The notes under the pieces were generated by a model. It did not search any database and was not told the DNA's origin. It worked only from the letters and a program-made list of their open reading frames with translations. Positions 58,200-64,000 of a stretch of DNA of 64,000 bases are shown here, in pieces. The DNA lies in the NCBI GenBank assembly GCA_026214975.1, contig JAOBSW010001074.1:1-64000 (forward strand). The letters are read 5' to 3'. The translations under genes were made by a program, and so were the position numbers. The DNA is from Gentiana macrophylla. Its lineage: Eukaryota; Streptophyta; Magnoliopsida; Gentianales; Gentianaceae. Position 1 is the first letter of the stretch; the number at the start of each line of letters is the position of its first letter.

Positions 58200-61100
58200 G
58201 GTATAATGTGCCAATGATCCGAACGAAACATATTCTTGACTTGTTTCATGAATAGCTACAATTTCGCCATGATTTGAGGATGTCGTGACCAAAATTTTCT
58301 ATGTCCAGCACTATGAAATCGATGTACCACCACTGGTGAAGAACAACCAATTTTGAAGCCTTGCCTTTTGGGGGTTCGATAAATGTCCACCAACCGCGTA
58401 ACTAACAAGTCCCAGTCTTGCTTTCCGTTTGATCTGATTTTATAACGTATATGGCATGTACCAAAAACCTTGTTTGGAAAAACCCAATGGGAAAAAAAAC
58501 CAGTCAAGGAAAAAAGATTCATGACATATGCGCCCTAGTGCACTGATTGCCTCATTAAAAACTTTTAACTAAGAAAACCCAATGAGAAAAACTTGTTAAA
58601 GGGAAAAAGAGTACAATTATTGGTCTTCAGGGCCAAAAAATATATTTTCTTATGCATGTAACAGATCTTTATAAGTCAATTAATCATATTCAATTATCTT
58701 TTGTAACTCTTTAGGAGTCTCACAATGGATCCATACTTTCTCAGATCAAACAAATTTTCCCGCTTCGGGGTCCATTCATGTATTATATACTTTGTGTTTC
58801 AGCCTTTCAAACACTTTATATGCTTCACACATCTCATGTGCTTGAGGCAATATAATCGCTTCCGACGATTTCGACATATCAAAACATACTTGACTCGTTT
58901 ATGAACCTCGTTCATAAAACCAAGTGTTGCATTTGTTATCATATCTCATTAATTCAAACAATGATAACATTAATTCATTATCTCAACACTAAGAGATTTA
59001 TATTTGTTGGAACATTAAGGTTTCTCATGCTCCAAGCGGCGAACATAATTAACAATCAGCAATATGAAGTTCCAGATTCTCCAAGAACATTACATTTTCT
59101 TCGGGGGGTCGCAAGAAAGTAACACGAGGGAGTGAACTTCAGGTTCATTTTCTCCAACCTCATGTATGTATGACAACTGCATATTATTTGTTCCACCTAT
59201 ATTATTTATCAACACTTGTTGGCATTTTCTAGCATTGACCTCGTCAAAGGTTTATGATTTTGTTACTCATCTAGAGTATACCATTGCTCTTCCGGAGCTT
59301 CTTTGACTATATATTTTCTGCTCGAGCATATGCTTATTCTTCCGAAGTTCTCATAAATATAGTCATAACCCATTTTGAGGAATTTTCATTATCGAGCCAA
59401 TTGGTCTTTCGACGCTTACAACGTTATCTTCAATAATTTGATACGTATCATATTCTGTCCTTCTCGGACTTTTTCGGTCCTTCTCGGACTTTTCCTTCTA
59501 GGACAAGTATTATCCTCCTAGGTTAAACCTTTTGGCAACATTTATTCCAACCAGAGCATTTGCAGCTGCTCACTCTTCTAGAGTAATTAAATGCCTCCGG
59601 TGATTAAATGTGCGTTAATACAATGTTTTTCCACAAGATTTATAAACTCCAAGTTTACTTCCTCCCTCTAATCTTGGAAAAACATTTTATCTGAAGTCAT
59701 ATCTACTTAAGTTTGCAATAACCCTTTGTGAGATTCAAGATTTTAATGTGATATTCCTATGTGGGATTCTACATTTCAATGTGTATCCATTTATATGAGT
59801 ATCACCAAACATTACGAGATATACTCAATCGGGAAGAATTATATTATCTCTTCAAGAGATCTATATCTTTTTAAATTCTTCCGATGTCTCAATTTAATAT
59901 CCACATCGCACAATTTACTGCGTTTGAGACTTTTGAAAAATGATAAACAATATCTATCATATATATCTGGATCATTTTCCTAATGACCGTAACATATAGT
60001 TTTTGTTTCATAATATTGTTTTTACTATAAATATGAAGCTTCATTATTCTCAACCGGATATCTCGCCGTATGACAAATACGCGACTAGTGGCCCTTTAAT
60101 GCCACATCGTGAAAATCAATTCTCCGTACGCCAAGTACGCGATCAGTGGTTTTCCAATACCACAATATGAAAATCGATTTTCATCATTCATCTAGAATTT
60201 AATTTCGTTTTGTTCCACTTCTGGTGGACAATTCTTCCCCTCCAAGTAGACAAATTTGATGATATCCTCCAAGGATACATTAATCATGATTTTTGTCCAC
60301 GAATTCAGACATGTATATGACCTCAACCACTTTCATGAATCTGGCGACAAGCACTTCTGGGAATGGACTAGATCAAATGGATTGAGTTTCATGATTATTC
60401 TTTGATAATCATTTTGTTGAATTTAAACCGCTTCCTTCAATATTGCTATAATACAATAGCATATTATCGCAATGAATAACTTTCTTTGCGCTGCGGGTTA
60501 AAGAAGTGTCACGATGTTCTTCTTTGGATTTTCTTATTTTAGACTTTAAGTCATTCGTAGGAACATCATTCCCTTTCATATGGACTCCGAGTCCATATTT
60601 TTTTCTATGAATTTCATATTCATTTCTATGAGCACCTCAGTGCTTTGGATGAGCCCCAAGTTCATCTATGATGATTTTTAAAATCACAGCCTCATACGTG
60701 TCATGTTCACTTGAGGAATCGATCGACGTGATTCGATACATCTTTAAATATCGATATACATTATCTAGATTCTGTCATGTTCACACCGGGAACTGACTTG
60801 TGTATCTCAACACATCTAGAATATTTAATTGTCTACGTTCGCTTCTAGGAACGGACACATCGTAAATATTGAGTTTAGTCACATCCACTTCTAGAGATTG
60901 ACATGTATAATCCGATGTATTATACACCAACAAAAAGAAATTAATAATATGGCTTCCATTTTTTTTTCTCTTCAAAAAAATCAATAATATGTTAGTCAAG
61001 GAAACAAAGGAGTTAATTGATATAGATAAATGAAGAATAACAATTTAACACGAATGATGATAATGTTTAGTGGCGTGTCAGCAATAAATAAATAAATGAA

Positions 61101-61896
61101 CATATATGTTTAATTGTCCGAAGAAAAAAATAAGATGCAATCATAAAATGGCTCACATTATTCTTGTGAATATATTTTGGATTTTGTAACCCGCATTAAA
61201 ATGGCCCATAAATCTAGCGCATAATATTATCTATCATATGATGCAATCTTATTAATTACTCCCTCAGTCCCATAATATAAGCGCTTTTTAGTAATTTCAC
61301 ATGATTTAAGAACACACATAATGAATGAGTTATTTTTAATATTTCAACGCAAAATATTGTATTATTTTTGGGACTAGCTAATAATATTAGATTGTTTAGT
61401 GTGAAAGTAAAACAATCATTTAATATTGTATTGTTTTGTAGAAGGACTTATATTTTTGGGACACTATTAAAAAGCAAAAAGACATATTATATTAGAGAGG
61501 ATGAGTACAATCTAAAATGTTAAATCCCCTTTTCTTTTTCTTTTTGGGCGTCAAAATATTTTATCATTAATGACTCCAAATTTGCTCGATGACGCGTTTT
61601 ATTTTATATGATACAAATGTATATGTGACATCAAGTATATACACTAATAAATACATGGTATCCTTTAATTTTCAAAGTAACTTATAAAGAATGAAAAACT
61701 AGCAATGATCGGTAATCAAAATATCCACTTGAATTTATTAATAATAAAACTCCATATTACATCATAGATCAACCTCAATCAAAGACAAAATAAAACAATA
61801 CTAAAACAATTGCTAAAGCAATTTTATTGGGATGACATAAAATAAAGTGCAAAAGGGCACAAACAACTTTATTAGAATGATAAAAGAAATAATGTG
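58200..61896. other. Unassigned interior of the 57.6-63.2 kb Copia
   Basis: No pol domain recognised. A GCCTCATTAAAA...AAAAAGAGTACA block near 57837-57890 recurs at about 58550-58612. A unit with TACGCGACTAGTGG (60058-60119) is followed by a diverged copy with TACGCGATCAGTGG (60120-60180). Probably old insertions or rearranged element sequence that replaced pol. Confidence 0.45.
61259..61505. mobile_element. Stowaway-like MITE inside the Copia
   Basis: Ends CTCCCTCAGTCCCATAATA and, as complement of the right end, CTCATCCTCTCTAATATAAT. TA lies on both sides. 247 bp, AT-rich, non-coding. Confidence 0.7.
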
Positions 61897-62958
61897 TCAA
61901 AGACACAATAAACCGGAGCCTTCAAGCGTGTCATTGAAAAAATCAGCAACTTCCATAGGTGACATCAATGTCATATCAAAATTCAGATCATCAATCTTCT
62001 GATCAATAAGATTTGCCTCAACACCGTTTTCTGGCTTTCTCTGAGATGCCAGATAAAGATCAACAAGATGTTTTGCCGTACGGCATGACTTGGACCAATG
62101 TCCATCCATTCCACATCTATAACATTTGTCACCATGGACTTTCTTTTCTTTGTTGTTATGATCCGATCTTGGTGGATCGCTTCGTTTCTTCCCACAATTT
62201 TCATTGTGATGTGTCGTATATTTTCCACGACCGCGTCCACGACCACGGCCTCTACCACGATCTCCACCGCGACCACGTCCACGACCACGGCCAAAATTTG
62301 AAGATTGTGTCGCATTCACTTCAGGGAATGGACTGGCTCCAGTGGGACGGGACTCATGATTTTTCATTAACATCTCATTGTTTTGCTCAGCCAACAGAAG
62401 GCATGCAATGAGATCAGAATATCTCTTAAAACCTTTCTCTCGATATTGCATTGCTTTGAGAGCATATTCGAGGCATGAAAAAAGTGGAAAAGTTTTTTCC
62501 AACATGTCTTCATCTGTCACCTTTTCACCACATAGTTTCAATTGTGATGTGATCTTAAATATAGCTGAATTATATTCAGTGACAGATTTAAAATCCTGCA
62601 GTCGCAGGTTGAGCCAATCATATCTGGCTTTCGGTAAAACAACCAACTTCAAGTGGTCGAACCTCTCTTTCAGATGGTTCCACAATTCATACGGATCTTT
62701 CACCGTTAAATACTCATGTTTCAATCCTCATCCAGGATGATGACGAAGAAATATCGTGGCGCTTTGCTGACGCCTCTTGGCTTGTCTCAAGATTATTTGT
62801 GACAATCGTTTTGCCAAGACCCATAGATACCAAGTGCATCTCCACATCCATGGCCCATGATAAATAATTTTTCCCCGATATGTTTAGGGGTACAAAGTCT
62901 TGTTTGGTGATGTTAGCCATTAAAACAAGAAGAGTGATGAACAATAATAAAATTTTAC
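61897..62958 (-). pseudogene. Copia gag with RGG-like tract and zinc knuckle, one frame break
   Basis: The N-terminal part starts MANITKQDFVPLNISGKNYL (about 62922) and runs in one frame to about 62714. The main part (61897-62724) follows in another frame, with YELWNHLKERFDHLK, an Arg/Gly-rich run (RGRGRGRGGDRGRGRG) and the CCHC knuckle CYRCGMDGHWSKSC. The knuckle and RGG stretch would bind the element RNA. Confidence 0.82.
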
Positions 62959-63019
62959 CTGAACCGCCAAAAGGGACACCAATGGAATACTCCGTTGGTA
63001 GAGTCTCGTGCTGATAACG

Positions 63020-63221
63020 TGTTATAAAACTAAGAAAATATTGGAGGAAGAACAAGAGAAAATAAGTATAGAAGAAGAGAGAATTGCTTGTCTTATTCCA
63101 ATGGTATAAGAGGGTATTTATAGTAGAGATTACAATGTAAACACAATAATCTGAATTAATCCAAAATCTACGTAAATCATTCAGAATAATAGATAATCCA
63201 TCAATATATTATTTTATAACA
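63020..63221 (-). repeat. 5' LTR of the 57.6-63.2 kb Copia
   Basis: 202 bp, directly beside the primer-binding site and the GATTT duplication. Confidence 0.9.
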
Positions 63222-63226
63222 GATTT

Positions 63227-63595
63227 ACTAATTTACATATATTTTCAACGTACTATTACACAAAATACATATTTTATATTCAAACTATGTCATTTACATA
63301 CTTTGATGCAATATGAATTCTTTTGATGCAACTACTAATTATGTTCTTATTGCCACTATATATAATCAAGAGTAGATGAAAACCTCAAAGCTGGATTAAA
63401 ACTTAATTTACCGGGAAAAAGAAGCCCCTTATTTTGACTACAATTACAAAATACAAAATAAAGAGTGCCCAGTGATTAAAAATAAATCAGGTTCAGAAGC
63501 GCACTCCAATTTGTTCACAACGCACAATTACCATAATCAACAAAAAGAGAAAACCTTTAATGAAAAAAATATATATATATTACAACACACCTCCC
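63227..63595. other. Region between the Copia and VPS11
   Basis: 63222-63330 is the right part of the dispersed repeat split by the Copia. The rest is AT-rich and probably includes the VPS11 3' untranslated region. Confidence 0.5.
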
Positions 63596-63952
63596 TCATG
63601 CACCTGCAGGTCCTCCAATGCTAGTTTTGCTGATAATGCCTTTACCAAAGTATTCAGCAATCACAGAGAAGCCATCTTTGGAGCTCCTAACTTGCTGGAA
63701 GAAGTGATCTGGACTTTTAGAATTCTGCTCTAAGCTTCTCTTCATTTCTGATACCACTCTGTAATCCGGGGCACACTCTGGGCACTCTTTCTCGTTGTCA
63801 CCTAGGCACCGTTGGTGAAACGAATGCATACACATGAAGTGGACTGCAGGAAGATCCAAGGTGAATGTGCATGCTGTGCACTTGCTTAGCTGAAATATTC
63901 TAGCATTTGTCCGAAGATCCTGAATTTCTCTCCTCATTACTGTTGTCTCCTC
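63596..63952 (-). CDS. VPS11: VPS11, C-terminal exon (partial gene)
   Basis: The last exon of vacuolar protein sorting 11, a core subunit of the HOPS and CORVET tethering complexes on endosomes and vacuoles. 118 codons remain, from an AG acceptor (63953-63955) to the TGA at 63596. The start of the exon (EETTVMRREIQDLRTNARIF) is the end of the coiled-coil region. It is followed by the RING-H2 finger CTACTFTLDLPAVHFMCMH, CLGDNEKECPEC and the family tail GFSVIAEYFGKGIISKTS. All RING ligands are present. The remaining exons lie beyond 64000. Confidence 0.93.
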   Translation of the reverse strand, partial: EETTVMRREIQDLRTNARIFQLSKCTACTFTLDLPAVHFMCMHSFHQRCLGDNEKECPECAPDYRVVSEMKRSLEQNSKSPDHFFQQVRSSKDGFSVIAEYFGKGIISKTSIGGPAGA

Positions 63953-64000
63953 CTGCGTGCGTTTTACACATACATATATTTGTCAGTCATATACCAAATT

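Larger units (their letters stand above)
57573..63221 (-). mobile_element. Copia retrotransposon with gag and RNase H tail but no recognisable PR-INT-RT
   Basis: LTRs 57573-57778 (206 bp) and 63020-63221 (202 bp) begin TGTTATAAAAC and end ATAACA. The perfect target duplication is GATTT (57568-57572 and 63222-63226). The primer site ACGTTATCAGCACGAGA is read on the minus strand beside the right LTR; the purine tract (complement of CTCCCCCTTGG) is beside the left. About 3.7 kb between gag and RNase H show no pol motif on either strand by eye. A Stowaway-like MITE lies inside (61259-61505). It cuts an older repeat in two. Confidence 0.9.

Noticed and set aside
62013..62411. His/Asp-rich ORF on the plus strand
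   Set aside because: Antisense shadow of the Copia gag RGG and zinc-knuckle region.

Overview
This window is nuclear DNA from a flowering plant, most likely a eudicot. It is AT-rich, its genes carry GT-AG introns, and its protein-coding genes are plant families. These are a p300/CBP-type HAC acetyltransferase remnant, a cytochrome b561, eIF2B delta, the proteasome chaperone UMP1, a UPF0496 (DUF677) protein and VPS11. Between and inside them lie Copia LTR retrotransposons, Helitrons, hAT-like and Stowaway-like elements. The sequence alone does not name the species.

Layout. At 1-3659 (+) is the decayed 3' part of a HAC-like gene, with HAT-domain pieces and a C-terminal TAZ finger. At 4675-5753 is a hAT-type element with an 8-bp target duplication. 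At 7362-21745 (+) is a four-exon CYB561 gene. Its first intron is 12.9 kb because a Copia element sits in it (about 9426-19665), and that Copia is itself split by a second Copia (13451-18446). A Stowaway-like MITE (22481-22749) separates it from the convergent seven-exon eIF2B delta gene (23303-29371, -). That gene has a hAT-like insert in intron 2 and tandem repeats in introns 1 and 6. UMP1 (30989-33024, -) has four exons and an upstream cluster of TGGGCY boxes.

The block 33588-51414 is a stack of insertions. My reading is as follows. A Helitron of about 2.7 kb (minus orientation) carries a captured two-exon FTSH protease fragment and a tandem-repeat array. A second Helitron (49597-51407) landed 7 bp inside its 5' end. 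A 1.8 kb solo LTR (TSD CTGTG) landed in the tandem array. An 11.5 kb SIRE-like Copia with 2.9 kb LTRs (35806-47329, TSD AATAC) landed in the solo LTR.

The last part holds an intronless UPF0496 gene (52934-54097, +) and tandem tRNA-Cys-derived fragments (about 55361-55462). It also holds a 60-bp relic of the UPF0496 gene (57245-57303) and a Copia element (57573-63221, -, TSD GATTT) that keeps gag and the RNase H tail but no recognisable PR-INT-RT. The last exon of VPS11 (63596-63952, -) continues past the right edge.

The host genes do not form a pathway; they are ordinary housekeeping genes and the interest lies in the mobile-element architecture. Paired LTRs differ again and again where one copy reads CAG or CTG and the other reads CG or TCG. 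That looks more like a base-calling or polishing artefact in methylated repeats than normal decay, so many frameshifts in the retrotransposon ORFs may not be real. I found no convincing undescribed coding system, CRISPR array, rRNA gene or intact tRNA gene.
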